Shown: in pieces, positions 16,902 to 25,985 of the stretch
How positions within the stretch are numbered: the stretch's first letter is position 1
How the letters are laid out: each line of letters starts with the position of its first letter
Origin: Roseburia intestinalis L1-82
Lineage (GTDB): Bacteria > Bacillota > Clostridia > Lachnospirales > Lachnospiraceae
DNA: 64,000 nucleotides
Direction: 5' to 3'
Assembly (NCBI RefSeq): GCF_900537995.1
Contig: NZ_LR027880.1
Coordinates: 2,798,001 to 2,862,000, forward strand
The notes under the pieces: generated by a model
What the model was told of the DNA's origin: nothing
Database searches by the model: none
What the model saw: only the letters and a program-made list of their open reading frames with translations
Translations under genes and position numbers: made by a program

Positions 16902-18119
16902 CTAGAAATCTACTTCCGTGTCATAGTAACAGCATTTCAACAGCTTTTCCATCTCCTCCTGGCTCGGCTGTCTCGGGTTTGATCCTGTACATGCATCTAA
17001 GATTGCATTGGCTGCGATCTCCGGCAGTCTCTCTAAGAACACTTCTTCCGGTACAAAGCCCTGCTCGGTCGGATAACTGTCTGCACCATAATTCTTAATA
17101 CAGTGCGGAATCTTTAAGTCATCATTCATACCACGCAGATATTTGATCAGAAGTTCCACTTTCTCGTCTAATGAATCACCGCCAAGTCCCATGAAATCTG
17201 CGATCTCACCATAACGTTTCTTTGCAGTTTCATCTTTGGCGTTAAATGCGATCACTTTCGGCAGATACATTGCGTTGGCTGCACCGTGGATGATATGTGC
17301 GCCGTAATCCGCAAATGCAGCACCGGTCTTATGTGCCATGGAATGTACGATACCAAGCAGTGCATTGGAAAATGCCATACCGGCAAGACACTGTGCATTA
17401 TGCATGTTATCTCTCTTTTCCATATCCCCGTTATAAGATCCTACCAGATCACGCTGGATCATCTTGATTGCATGCAGGGCAAGCGGATCTGTGAAATCAC
17501 AGTTCGCTGTCGATACATATGCCTCGATTGCATGTGTCATCGCATCCATTCCGGTATGTGCTACCAGTTTCTGTGGCATTGTCTCTGCAAGTTCCGGATC
17601 AACGATTGCAACATCCGGTGTGATCTCAAAGTCAGCGATCGGATATTTGATACCTTTCTCATAATCGGTGATGATGGAAAATGCAGTTACCTCTGTTGCA
17701 GTTCCCGAAGTTGAGGAAATCGCACAGAAATGCGCTTTCTTACGAAGTTTTGGAATACCAAACACCTTGCACATATCCTCAAATGTGATATCCGGATATT
17801 CGTATTTGATCCACATAGCCTTTGCCGCATCGATCGGCGAACCTCCTCCGATCGCAACGATCCAGTCCGGACCAAACTCTTCCATCGCCTTTGCGCCCTT
17901 CATTACGGTCTCCACCGATGGATCCGGCTCAATTCCTTCAAAAAGCTGTACTTCCATGCCGGCTTCTTCCAGATACTGTTTTGCGCGGTCAAGAAAACCG
18001 AAACGTTTCATGGAACCACCGCCTACGCAGATAATCGCCTTTTTGCCTTCAAACGTCTTTAATGCTTCCAATGCCCCTTTTCCGTGATACAAATCGCGTG
18101 GTAATGTAAATCTTGCCAT
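16902..18119 (-). CDS. Iron-containing alcohol dehydrogenase
   Basis: This cytoplasmic enzyme probably reduces acetaldehyde or butyraldehyde with NADH to dispose of reducing power. The 405-residue product has the Fe-ADH fold: nucleotide-binding KKAIICVGGGSMKRFG near the N-terminus, the GGGSPIDAAKAMW motif (about 92-104), and metal-binding residues in GMDAMTHAIEAYV and HSMAHKTGAAFADYGAHIIHGAANA. The last is the second family signature. The similarity is to the ADH domain of AdhE. GGAGG precedes the ATG. A Rex-type operator about 110 bases upstream suggests derepression at high NADH/NAD+. Exact aldehyde is not predictable. Confidence 0.93.
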   Translation of the reverse strand: MARFTLPRDLYHGKGALEALKTFEGKKAIICVGGGSMKRFGFLDRAKQYLEEAGMEVQLFEGIEPDPSVETVMKGAKAMEEFGPDWIVAIGGGSPIDAAKAMWIKYEYPDITFEDMCKVFGIPKLRKKAHFCAISSTSGTATEVTAFSIITDYEKGIKYPIADFEITPDVAIVDPELAETMPQKLVAHTGMDAMTHAIEAYVSTANCDFTDPLALHAIKMIQRDLVGSYNGDMEKRDNMHNAQCLAGMAFSNALLGIVHSMAHKTGAAFADYGAHIIHGAANAMYLPKVIAFNAKDETAKKRYGEIADFMGLGGDSLDEKVELLIKYLRGMNDDLKIPHCIKNYGADSYPTEQGFVPEEVFLERLPEIAANAILDACTGSNPRQPSQEEMEKLLKCCYYDTEVDF

Positions 18120-18226
18120 CTTTCCTCCAATCTGCCGCCATCAAAAGGCCGCCCCCTGACACATACACATGCCTGTATTTTTTGTGTCATTTACTGTGTG
18201 CAACTTTTATATAACCATCACATATT

Positions 18227-18244
18227 TTGTTAATTAAATAACAA
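18227..18244. promoter_or_regulatory. Rex operator upstream of the alcohol dehydrogenase
   Basis: TTGTTAATTAAATAACAA matches the clostridial Rex consensus TTGTTAANNNNTTAACAA at 13 of 14 fixed positions. It lies in the promoter region about 110 bases before the alcohol dehydrogenase. Rex is a NADH-sensing repressor of fermentative genes. Confidence 0.7.
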
Positions 18245-18321
18245 TATGTATGGTAACATTATATCATATCTTTCAAAAATAAGAAGCATTTTTATACATT
18301 TTTAATAATTCTTAATATTTT

Positions 18322-21063
18322 CTAAGCATTGTTTTTAAATCCACATTTTGGACAGATATTTCCTCCCTTATATACATAACCACAGCGGAAGCAGCAGATC
18401 GTATCATGTTTTTCTTTCGCCAGATAAGAAATATTTCGCGAATCCGGTTTTTCCTGTAAATAATGAATAAATTCATTCAATACCCCGGCATATGCCGTGA
18501 GCTGCTTATTTTCTACCGCATATGGAATTTTCGTCTTTTTCCCATTTTTCTCTGTCACATACACACCACGGTTTAAAAGTCCTGTGGATGCAGTGATCTC
18601 ATCTATGGACGGAACATCAATACGGTAAGATGTCATCAGTGTGCTGTAATATAGATGTTCCGGTGTCAGGATAATCCCCTCTTTTCCACTGTTGTTTCTC
18701 GATGTGTCCACCACAAAAATCGGATATTCAAACAGACCGTTTCCTGCGGCATAGGATGCCATGGCATAATCGATAACCTCTGTTTCCTGCGGCGCTGCCT
18801 GCTTTAACAGCACTTTTCTCGCCGGGTAAAAATAATGTTTCTGGCTTTCTGTGATTCCCGCCTCTTCCAGTTCATTTTTCAGCTTATTTACAAGCTGTTC
18901 ACACTCATCCGTCTTGATCTTGGAAAGACGCCTGCTTAAAAGTTCTAATGCATTATCCTTTAAATCCGGTAAATATGGTCCTTCTGCAATCTTCTGATAC
19001 GCATCCATTCCCTCATCAAAGGACATGTGTGCCGGATCACCGGTAATTTCTGCGATCTCATTTTCATCCATCTGACGGATTTTATTCTCGATCTGCTCAA
19101 AATACGGCAAAACCAGCCCCGGCTCAAACTCCTTTTCTTTCAGACGCTCCTTAAGCTCTGTCAGATCATCTCTGGTGATTTTTCTCGACTGGCGGATCAT
19201 ATTTTTTATTTCCTGCTGTTCGGCAAGATTTTTCTGCGATTCTAACCGTTCCTGATATGGGGTTAAATCTACTCCTTCGTATTCTTTTAATTTCTCCCGA
19301 AGTGCATGGTAACGTGCCCTGTCCATATTAGGCGGCATTTTCCCAACTAGCTCTGCGACTTCCCGCTCTGCCTGTGTCTGCATTTTCTGTTTCAGATTTA
19401 AAAGCAGATTCTGTTTTTTCTCCTGCGGCAGCTTTTCCTCTGCAATCTCGTCATAGACACGGCGCATCACGGCATAATTTTTATCTGCGCAGCTCTCTGC
19501 CTTTTTATTTAACGCGGCAAGCTTTCTGTCCTGTTCTTTTTCCTCTAACACATCCAGGTATTGTTTCCGCTCTTCGGGCGAAATTCTTGTTTCATGCATG
19601 AGCTGGTGTTTTAATTCAGAAAGCTGGCGCTCTGACATACGGTCTGCGACTCCAAATTTAGCCTGATAAGTTTCACGGGCTTTCTGTGCCTCCGCATTAT
19701 TTACCTGTGCATATTTTTCATCGGACGATTCCCCACCAATCTGCCCAGCTTCGTGCGGCTGCCTGCTGTCACTCTCATATCGGGAACCTTTCACATGGCG
19801 TCGTTCGGTTTCATCCTGACGTGCATCTGCATACAGCCTTTCGTTCTCATTCCGCTTCCATCCACTTTCACCCGCGCTTTCATTTCCATGCTGTTTTTCT
19901 GCGTGCCGGTTCTTGCTCTCATCCTGCTCTTCTTCATCATCTGTGACTTCGTCCTGATCTGATGCAGGCGTACTCTTTAACTTTTTACGACGCTTTTTTT
20001 CCTCCTGTATGGCAGGTTCGCAGGCTGCAATACTGCTTTCCGGGAAAAATCCCTCTTCTATCTTATTTAATAATTCCTCAAAGTCTGCATCTGAATATTC
20101 CGGCAGATCCTCGCACAGTTCCTCAAGTGGCTGCTGCTCGTCCTCGACACCCGCCGGCTTTCTGCCGTCCTCATACTCATTATAACGGCTGTTTGCCTCA
20201 TGCTCGCCGTTACGCCCCATCAGCTCAAGATAATCTTCGTATGCCTTTTTATCCTCCTCAAAATCCATCAGATAAATATCGCCGTCTCCAAGAAGTTTCC
20301 ATGGGCGCGGCGTATAAAATCTGTGACACGCTGCACAGGTACATGCTTTTGCCAAAAGGACTACTCCCTCAGGCGTCTCGATTCGAAACTCTTTTCCTTT
20401 CGGATACATGATCATATGCAGATTTCCTTTGCATTTTGGGCAGCGGTAACCAACTTTATAAAAGTTATTGCCAATCCTGCCTTTTGCTCTTTCTGACAGT
20501 GAAAGTTCTGTTCTCTCAAAAACAGTATGCGCCATCTTCCATTCAACTTTATGCCAGAGTCCCTGTTCCTCGTCTGCTTCCTCTTCCTTCTGCACTGCTT
20601 CTTTTGCCTCAAGTGCCGCCTGTATCACATCTTCATAGGTAATACGCTTTCCTGCATGATAAAAACGAAAATACTGCGTGGTATATTCCGGTTCAATATA
20701 GATTCCTGCAAGCACATGCTCGAAAAGAGTATTCAGCTGCTCCGTATTTTTTTCCACACGAAGTCCCTGGATCGTTCCCCATTTTCCAAATGCATACAGG
20801 ATCATATTGATCACATCCCGTACTGCTGCCTCATCGGTATCTTTGATCTCATCTTCTTTGATCGGCAGATCTACAATATTTTCCGCCACTTTTCTACTGT
20901 CAAAATGAAAAAACAGGGAGCGCACTTCCCCCTGTAAAATGAGATAATTATCAAGTGCCACAAAAAGACCTGTCCAGTTTACATTTGCATGCATGGTCTT
21001 TATCAGCCGTTCAAATGTCATTTTTAATTCGCTATCTGCTTTTAATACGATCACTTTTTTCAC
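18322..21063 (-). CDS. Large zinc-ribbon, coiled-coil protein of unknown function
   Basis: I do not recognise a family for the whole 913-residue protein. The N-terminal ~210 residues look globular. A zinc-binding module follows with YRCPKCKGNLHMI and ACTCAACHRFY (about 205-245). A long acidic, low-complexity region (about 290-455) leads into predicted coiled coils (about 460-720; many KLKEE and QKNLAEQQE-type heptads). A PH-like domain (about 770-880, KEGIILTPEHLYYSTLMTSYRID) and a C-terminal zinc ribbon (CFRCGYVYKGGNICPKCGF) finish it. There is no signal peptide, so it is cytoplasmic. It starts three bases after the stop of the Stealth gene, so the two are probably cotranscribed; a role in envelope or polysaccharide handling is inferred only from this. 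Confidence 0.75.
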   Translation of the reverse strand: MKKVIVLKADSELKMTFERLIKTMHANVNWTGLFVALDNYLILQGEVRSLFFHFDSRKVAENIVDLPIKEDEIKDTDEAAVRDVINMILYAFGKWGTIQGLRVEKNTEQLNTLFEHVLAGIYIEPEYTTQYFRFYHAGKRITYEDVIQAALEAKEAVQKEEEADEEQGLWHKVEWKMAHTVFERTELSLSERAKGRIGNNFYKVGYRCPKCKGNLHMIMYPKGKEFRIETPEGVVLLAKACTCAACHRFYTPRPWKLLGDGDIYLMDFEEDKKAYEDYLELMGRNGEHEANSRYNEYEDGRKPAGVEDEQQPLEELCEDLPEYSDADFEELLNKIEEGFFPESSIAACEPAIQEEKKRRKKLKSTPASDQDEVTDDEEEQDESKNRHAEKQHGNESAGESGWKRNENERLYADARQDETERRHVKGSRYESDSRQPHEAGQIGGESSDEKYAQVNNAEAQKARETYQAKFGVADRMSERQLSELKHQLMHETRISPEERKQYLDVLEEKEQDRKLAALNKKAESCADKNYAVMRRVYDEIAEEKLPQEKKQNLLLNLKQKMQTQAEREVAELVGKMPPNMDRARYHALREKLKEYEGVDLTPYQERLESQKNLAEQQEIKNMIRQSRKITRDDLTELKERLKEKEFEPGLVLPYFEQIENKIRQMDENEIAEITGDPAHMSFDEGMDAYQKIAEGPYLPDLKDNALELLSRRLSKIKTDECEQLVNKLKNELEEAGITESQKHYFYPARKVLLKQAAPQETEVIDYAMASYAAGNGLFEYPIFVVDTSRNNSGKEGIILTPEHLYYSTLMTSYRIDVPSIDEITASTGLLNRGVYVTEKNGKKTKIPYAVENKQLTAYAGVLNEFIHYLQEKPDSRNISYLAKEKHDTICCFRCGYVYKGGNICPKCGFKNNA

Positions 21064-21066
21064 CTC

Positions 21067-22095
21067 TTACTTTTCAAATGCAGATTTTTCCTTCAAGATC
21101 TGCGCAAAACCCATATGAAGTTCTTCTTTTGCCCACTCAAAATCAATCTCCTGATTGCTGTCATTCAAACAGACGCTTCCACTCTTCTGATGACCTATAT
21201 CAGCCACAATCCTGCTGTTATCATTTGAGACATCATAATACCGGCAGAGTCTTCTTACATTGCCGGGAACAAAACCGCCAGTCAGTTTCTGATACTCCCT
21301 GAGCACATACTGGCTGACATCCTCTTTCTGACGGAATTTATGGCTGCACACCTCGTTTAACAACTCCGGCTCTAATTCCCACATTTTCACAAAAGTACTC
21401 TTTTTAAAAGGAGACGGCCCATGAACCGTGTAAAATCCTGTAAACAACGGGAACGCCAGTTCTAACATATTATAAATAAAATACATAAACGGATAACCGG
21501 GATGGAAATATGCTCCCGGCTGTTTTTTCATATTTTCACGTTTGTCAAAATATTTTGCCAGAAGCATGGTATTATTCAGGTAAATATATGGCATGACCTG
21601 ATCTTTTGTATTTGCCACATCAGGCTGAAGAGCCAGCATATCCACCGGAAGATCATTTTTAAAATACTGTTCCGGTCTGACCTTTTTTATCAGAAACATA
21701 TCATCATTAAAATATACAAAATTCTCTGCCAGACCTGGGATTCTGTGCATATTCCACTCAATGGCATGTGAATTAAATGTCGGCAGATATTTTTCTGGAA
21801 TAAAATCTTTATGATTTACAATATTTAACTTCGGATGTTCTTTATTTAACCAGGATGGCAGATGCCCCCATGTAACAAAGTGTATCCTGCGCACCCATGG
21901 TGCAAAACGCTCCACACCACGAAACCAGTACCTCAGCAGATCCCAGTCTCTGTATCTCTCTTTTCTGTCATCCTGTTTCTGCGACAGATCCGGCTGCATA
22001 CTGTACTCCATTTTCTGTTTCTGCCAGTCCGGATCATTTCCATCCACCCATGTGATCACAAAATCAATTTCCGGAATATTATTGTCCTGCTTCAT
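21067..22095 (-). CDS. Stealth family polysaccharide phosphotransferase
   Basis: Stealth proteins transfer sugar-phosphate units (for example GlcNAc-1-phosphate) to make phosphodiester-linked capsular or teichoic-like polymers. The start is ATG 22095 (MKQDNN) because GGAGAG lies four bases upstream; a longer start ten codons earlier has no ribosome site. The 342-residue product has conserved region 1 (IDFVITWVDGNDPDW), region 2 (LRYWFRGVERFAPWVRRIHFVTWG and the NFVYFNDDMFLIK block near 115-150) and region 3 with HGPSPF and the C-terminal FVPGNVRR segment. It is cytoplasmic or peripheral. The following 913-residue gene is co-directional. Confidence 0.88.
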   Translation of the reverse strand: MKQDNNIPEIDFVITWVDGNDPDWQKQKMEYSMQPDLSQKQDDRKERYRDWDLLRYWFRGVERFAPWVRRIHFVTWGHLPSWLNKEHPKLNIVNHKDFIPEKYLPTFNSHAIEWNMHRIPGLAENFVYFNDDMFLIKKVRPEQYFKNDLPVDMLALQPDVANTKDQVMPYIYLNNTMLLAKYFDKRENMKKQPGAYFHPGYPFMYFIYNMLELAFPLFTGFYTVHGPSPFKKSTFVKMWELEPELLNEVCSHKFRQKEDVSQYVLREYQKLTGGFVPGNVRRLCRYYDVSNDNSRIVADIGHQKSGSVCLNDSNQEIDFEWAKEELHMGFAQILKEKSAFEK

Positions 22096-22274
22096 AAAAC
22101 TCTCCATCCCTGTCCTGATTTTCATAAAAACAGTTTTTTCATCTGCTTAATAAATTTCACTGTTATCATGATAAAACAAATCCTGCAAAATGAAAATCCC
22201 ATTTATCTGCTTAATTTATATTTTTTTTAGAAATACTGGTTTTTCCCTGTTTTAAGGCATTTCCGTTTCTTTTG

Positions 22275-22301
22275 TTAGCACTCATTAAAAAAGAGTGCTG
22301 A
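22275..22301. promoter_or_regulatory. CIRCE operator (HrcA site) upstream of htpG
   Basis: TTAGCACTC, nine bases, then GAGTGCTGA matches the CIRCE consensus with one mismatch in the second arm. It lies immediately before a sigma-A-like promoter for htpG. Confidence 0.9.
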
Positions 22302-22308
22302 TTTTCTA

Positions 22309-22337
22309 TTGACTTTTGAAATTTGCGGTTATAATAT
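22309..22337 (+). promoter_or_regulatory. Promoter of htpG
   Basis: TTGACT (22309-22314) and TATAAT/TAATAT (22330-22337) are spaced 15-17 bases apart, just downstream of the CIRCE site. The layout is typical of HrcA-repressed heat-shock genes. Confidence 0.75.
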
Positions 22338-22406
22338 TAGATTCAGGCAGCAGCGAGGCGGATCTGCCCACTGCATTTTATTACGATTATAAAGGAGTGT
22401 TTGAAT

Positions 22407-24509
22407 ATGGCAGAGAAACATGGAAATCTTTCAATTAACAGCGATAATCTGTTCCCGATTATCAAAAAATGGTTATATTCCGATCACGACATCTTCTTCC
22501 GTGAGCTGATCAGTAACGGATGTGATGCGATCACAAAATTAAAAAAACTCGAAATGATGGGCGAATATACATTACCGTCTGACTACAAACCGGAGATCCA
22601 CGTTGTTGTAAATCCGGAAGAAAAAACCTTAAAATTTATCGATAATGGTCTTGGTATGACCGCAGACGAGGTTGAGGAATACATCAACCAGATCGCATTT
22701 TCCGGCGCAACAGATTTCATTGAAAAATACAAAGACAAAGCAAACGACGATCAGATCATCGGTCACTTCGGACTTGGCTTCTATTCCGCATTCATGGTAG
22801 CTGATCAGGTAACGATCGATACATTATCCTACAAAGACGGCGCAACGGCTGTTCACTGGTCCTGCGACGGCGGTACTGAATTTGATATGGCTGATGGCAC
22901 CAAAGAAGGCGTCGGTACAGAAATCACCCTTTTCTTAAACGAGGATTCCGTTGAATTTTCCAACGAGTACCGTGCAAGAGAAGTCATCGAAAAGTACTGC
23001 TCTTTCATGCCGACTCCGATCTTCCTTGAGAAGGCAAACGCTGAGACAGAATATGAGACGATCGACGCCGCTGATAAATTAGACACAGACACTGTCGTTG
23101 AGACGATCCATGAGGAGGCAAAAACAGAGGAGAAAGAAAACGAAAACGGCGAAAAAGAAGTCGTTGAAGTTTCTCCTGCAAAAGATAAATTAAAGATCGT
23201 AAAGCGTCCGGTTTCATTAAACGATACCAACCCTCTCTGGGCAAAGAGTCCGAACGAATGCACCGACGAAGAATACAAAGCATTTTACCGCAAAGTATTC
23301 TTAGACTACAAAGAACCGTTGTTCTGGATCCACTTAAATATGGACTATCCGTTTAATTTAAAAGGTATCCTGTACTTCCCGAAGATCAATACCGAGTATG
23401 ATTCCATCGAGGGAACCATCAAACTTTACAACAACCAAGTATTTATCGCCGATAACATCAAGGAAGTCATTCCTGAATTCTTAATGCTCTTAAAAGGTGT
23501 GATCGACTGCCCGGATCTGCCGCTTAACGTATCCAGAAGTGCACTGCAGAACGATGGTTTTGTAAAGAAGATCTCCGAGTACATCACCAAGAAAGTAGCT
23601 GACAAGCTGATCGGTATGTGCAAGACGGATAAAGAAAATTACGAGAAATACTGGGACGACATCAGCCCGTTCATCAAATTCGGCTGTCTGAAAGATACCA
23701 AATTCTGTGACAAGATGAACGATTACATCCTGTTCAAGAATCTGGATGACAAATATCTCACTCTTCCGGAACTCTTAGTCAAAGAGGAAGAAAAGAAAGA
23801 CGAAAACAAAGATGAAGCTGAGGTATTAGATGCTGACGGCAATCCGATCAAAAAGGAAAGCACCGATGCAGCAGATGAGAATACTGAGAAAAAAGATGAG
23901 CGCAAGGTAATCTACTATGTAACTGACAAACTTCAGCAGGGTCAGTACATTAAGATGTTCAAAGAGCAGAACATGGACGCTGTCATCTTAGACCACAACA
24001 TTGATACTTCCTTCATCTCACAGCTTGAGCAGCGCAATGAGCATTATAAATTCATGCGTATTGATGCAGATGTCACAGAATCCTTAAAGGACGAGACTTC
24101 CGCTGAGGACTTAAAGGCTGAGACAGATACCCTGACGGATGTGTTTAAAAAAGCTTTAAACAACGATAAACTGACTGTCAAAGTTGAGAAGCTGAAAAAT
24201 GCGGATATCGCTTCTGTCATCACGCTTTCCGAGGAAGGCAGACGTATGCAGGATATGATGAAGATGTATGCAATGAACGGCATGGGCGGCATGGATCCGA
24301 ACATGTTTGCTGCGGATCAGACCCTGACCTTAAACGCAAACAATGAACTTGTAAAATATATCTTTGAGCACAAAGATTCCGAGCATGTTCCGATGTTCTG
24401 TGAACAGCTTTACGATCTTGCAATGCTTTCCAACCAGCCGCTGTCTGTTGACGCTATGGCAAAATTTGTACAGCGCAGCAATCAGATCATGATGCTTCTT
24501 GCAAAATAA
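22407..24509 (+). CDS. htpG: Molecular chaperone HtpG (Hsp90)
   Basis: HtpG is the bacterial Hsp90, an ATP-driven dimeric chaperone. The start is ATG 22407 (MAEKHGN), with AAAGGAG nine bases upstream; an earlier TTG is less likely. The 700-residue product has the GHKL ATPase motifs ELISNGCDAITKL, DNGLGMT and GHFGLGFYSAFMVA within the first 130 residues, a middle domain with LPLNVSRSALQ and a C-terminal dimerisation domain. An acidic linker (about 235-260) and a charged insertion near 465-500 (KKDENKDEAEVLDADG) lengthen it relative to E. coli HtpG (624 residues). CIRCE control is seen upstream. Confidence 0.97.
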   Translation: MAEKHGNLSINSDNLFPIIKKWLYSDHDIFFRELISNGCDAITKLKKLEMMGEYTLPSDYKPEIHVVVNPEEKTLKFIDNGLGMTADEVEEYINQIAFSGATDFIEKYKDKANDDQIIGHFGLGFYSAFMVADQVTIDTLSYKDGATAVHWSCDGGTEFDMADGTKEGVGTEITLFLNEDSVEFSNEYRAREVIEKYCSFMPTPIFLEKANAETEYETIDAADKLDTDTVVETIHEEAKTEEKENENGEKEVVEVSPAKDKLKIVKRPVSLNDTNPLWAKSPNECTDEEYKAFYRKVFLDYKEPLFWIHLNMDYPFNLKGILYFPKINTEYDSIEGTIKLYNNQVFIADNIKEVIPEFLMLLKGVIDCPDLPLNVSRSALQNDGFVKKISEYITKKVADKLIGMCKTDKENYEKYWDDISPFIKFGCLKDTKFCDKMNDYILFKNLDDKYLTLPELLVKEEEKKDENKDEAEVLDADGNPIKKESTDAADENTEKKDERKVIYYVTDKLQQGQYIKMFKEQNMDAVILDHNIDTSFISQLEQRNEHYKFMRIDADVTESLKDETSAEDLKAETDTLTDVFKKALNNDKLTVKVEKLKNADIASVITLSEEGRRMQDMMKMYAMNGMGGMDPNMFAADQTLTLNANNELVKYIFEHKDSEHVPMFCEQLYDLAMLSNQPLSVDAMAKFVQRSNQIMMLLAK

Positions 24510-24526
24510 TTTTTACAGAATACAAG

Positions 24527-24566
24527 CCCCTACAAAACCTGTAGATACGAGTTTTGCAGGGGTTTT
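24527..24566 (+). terminator. Terminator of htpG
   Basis: CCCCTACAAAAC pairs with GTTTTGCAGGGG and is followed by TTTTCTC on the plus strand, directly after the htpG stop. Confidence 0.8.
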
Positions 24567-24613
24567 CTCATGCTGTTTTTTATCGTGTTTATACCTGAAT
24601 TTCTATAAAAATA

Positions 24614-25792
24614 TTATTTTGCTGCCGTATAGATTGCGATCATATCTTCCACATCCAGATGCTTTACTTTTCCAAGATTGCCTCTGACTGCCGCATTACA
24701 CTTTTCTGCCAGTTCTTTTATCTGTTCTTCTGTCGGCGCAATGCCAAGTTCCGTTAATGATGTCGGCATATGGATTTCCCGGTAAAAATCCTCCATTGCA
24801 GCAATGCCTGCCTCTGCCGTCTTCTGTTCTGTCTCCTGCGGCTCCACACCCATAACGTGCTCTGCAAACTGCACAAATCGTTCAATACGCTCCCCGCAGA
24901 CATAGCGTGCCCAGCTTCCCCAGATTGCGGCAAGCCCTGCTCCATGTGCCACATCAAACATTCCACCAAGCTCGTGTTCTAATTTGTGCGTTGCCCAGTC
25001 ACCACCATCCGTTCCGCAGCCGGTCAGTCCATTATGGGAAAGACTTCCCGCCCACATGACTTCCGCGCGCGCATCATAATTTTCCGGCTCTTTTACAAGG
25101 ATTTTTGCATTTCTGATCACCGTGCGCATCAGTGCTTCACTGATTCCATCCGTCAGTTCCATGTTTTCACCGTGGTTGAAATAGCGTTCCATCGTATGCA
25201 TCAGGATATCCGTGCATCCGCATGCTGTCTGATACGGTGGAAGCGTCATCGTAAGCTCCGGATCTAAAACAGCAAACTTTAATCGGCTGTAATCGGTCGT
25301 GCATCCTCTCTTCATACCGCCATCTTCCTTTGTTATTACGCAGGAACCGCTCATCTCACTTCCCGCCGCCGCGATCGTAAGCACTACACCGATCGGCAGA
25401 CATGCAGTCGGTTTCCGTTTAAAATCAAAGAAATCCCACACGTCTCCTTCATTTGCAACACCATATCCGATCGCCTTTGCGGAATCAATGACACTTCCGC
25501 CGCCGACGGCAAGGATGAAATCGACATTTTCTTTTTTACAGAGTGCGATTCCTTCATACACCAGAGAAAGTCTCGGGTTTGGAACGACACCGCCCAATTC
25601 GACGTAAGTGATCCCCTCTTTATCAAAGATCGCCTCGATCCTGTCTAACAGACCGGAGCGTCTGGCACTGCCGCTTCCATAATGGATGAGAACCTTTTTA
25701 CAGTTCTGTTCTTTTATCAGGTTTCCAACTTTTTGTTCCGCACCTTTTCCGAAAACAACTTTTGTCGGTGCATAATAATTAAAATCGTTCAT
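24614..25792 (-). CDS. Iron-containing alcohol (butanol-type) dehydrogenase
   Basis: This 392-residue Fe-ADH resembles NAD(P)H-dependent butanol dehydrogenases. The start is ATG 25792 (MNDFNYYAPTK), preceded by GAGGAG; six extra upstream codons have no ribosome site. Motifs: KVVFGKGAEQKVG at the N-terminus, GGGSVIDSAKAIGYG (about 95-110), and metal ligands in GCTDILMHTMERYF, EHELGGMFDVAHGAGLA. The family's usual 380-390 residues matches. It is a single-gene unit, convergent with htpG. Substrate unknown; aldehyde reduction in fermentation is likely. No Rex site was seen upstream. Confidence 0.92.
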   Translation of the reverse strand: MNDFNYYAPTKVVFGKGAEQKVGNLIKEQNCKKVLIHYGSGSARRSGLLDRIEAIFDKEGITYVELGGVVPNPRLSLVYEGIALCKKENVDFILAVGGGSVIDSAKAIGYGVANEGDVWDFFDFKRKPTACLPIGVVLTIAAAGSEMSGSCVITKEDGGMKRGCTTDYSRLKFAVLDPELTMTLPPYQTACGCTDILMHTMERYFNHGENMELTDGISEALMRTVIRNAKILVKEPENYDARAEVMWAGSLSHNGLTGCGTDGGDWATHKLEHELGGMFDVAHGAGLAAIWGSWARYVCGERIERFVQFAEHVMGVEPQETEQKTAEAGIAAMEDFYREIHMPTSLTELGIAPTEEQIKELAEKCNAAVRGNLGKVKHLDVEDMIAIYTAAK

Positions 25793-25900
25793 TTTGCTCC
25801 TCATTCCCACATGTAAAAGTTCTTATTTCCTCTTTTCATAACTACTTCTAGTTATATAAGCTATTATCGGTAAGAAAACGTATCTGCTTTAGTCTGAACA

Positions 25901-25936
25901 AGCTCGCAGGAAACCATCACCGGTTCTCTGCGGGCT
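25901..25936 (-). terminator. Terminator-like hairpin after hydF
   Basis: On the minus strand AGCCCGCAGAGAACC pairs with GGTTTCCTGCGAGCT, then a T-containing tract. It lies about 50 bases beyond the hydF stop. Confidence 0.6.
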
Positions 25937-25985
25937 TACACTCTCTTATCGTATCTTCTTATTATATATCTGTCTGACAAACTAT

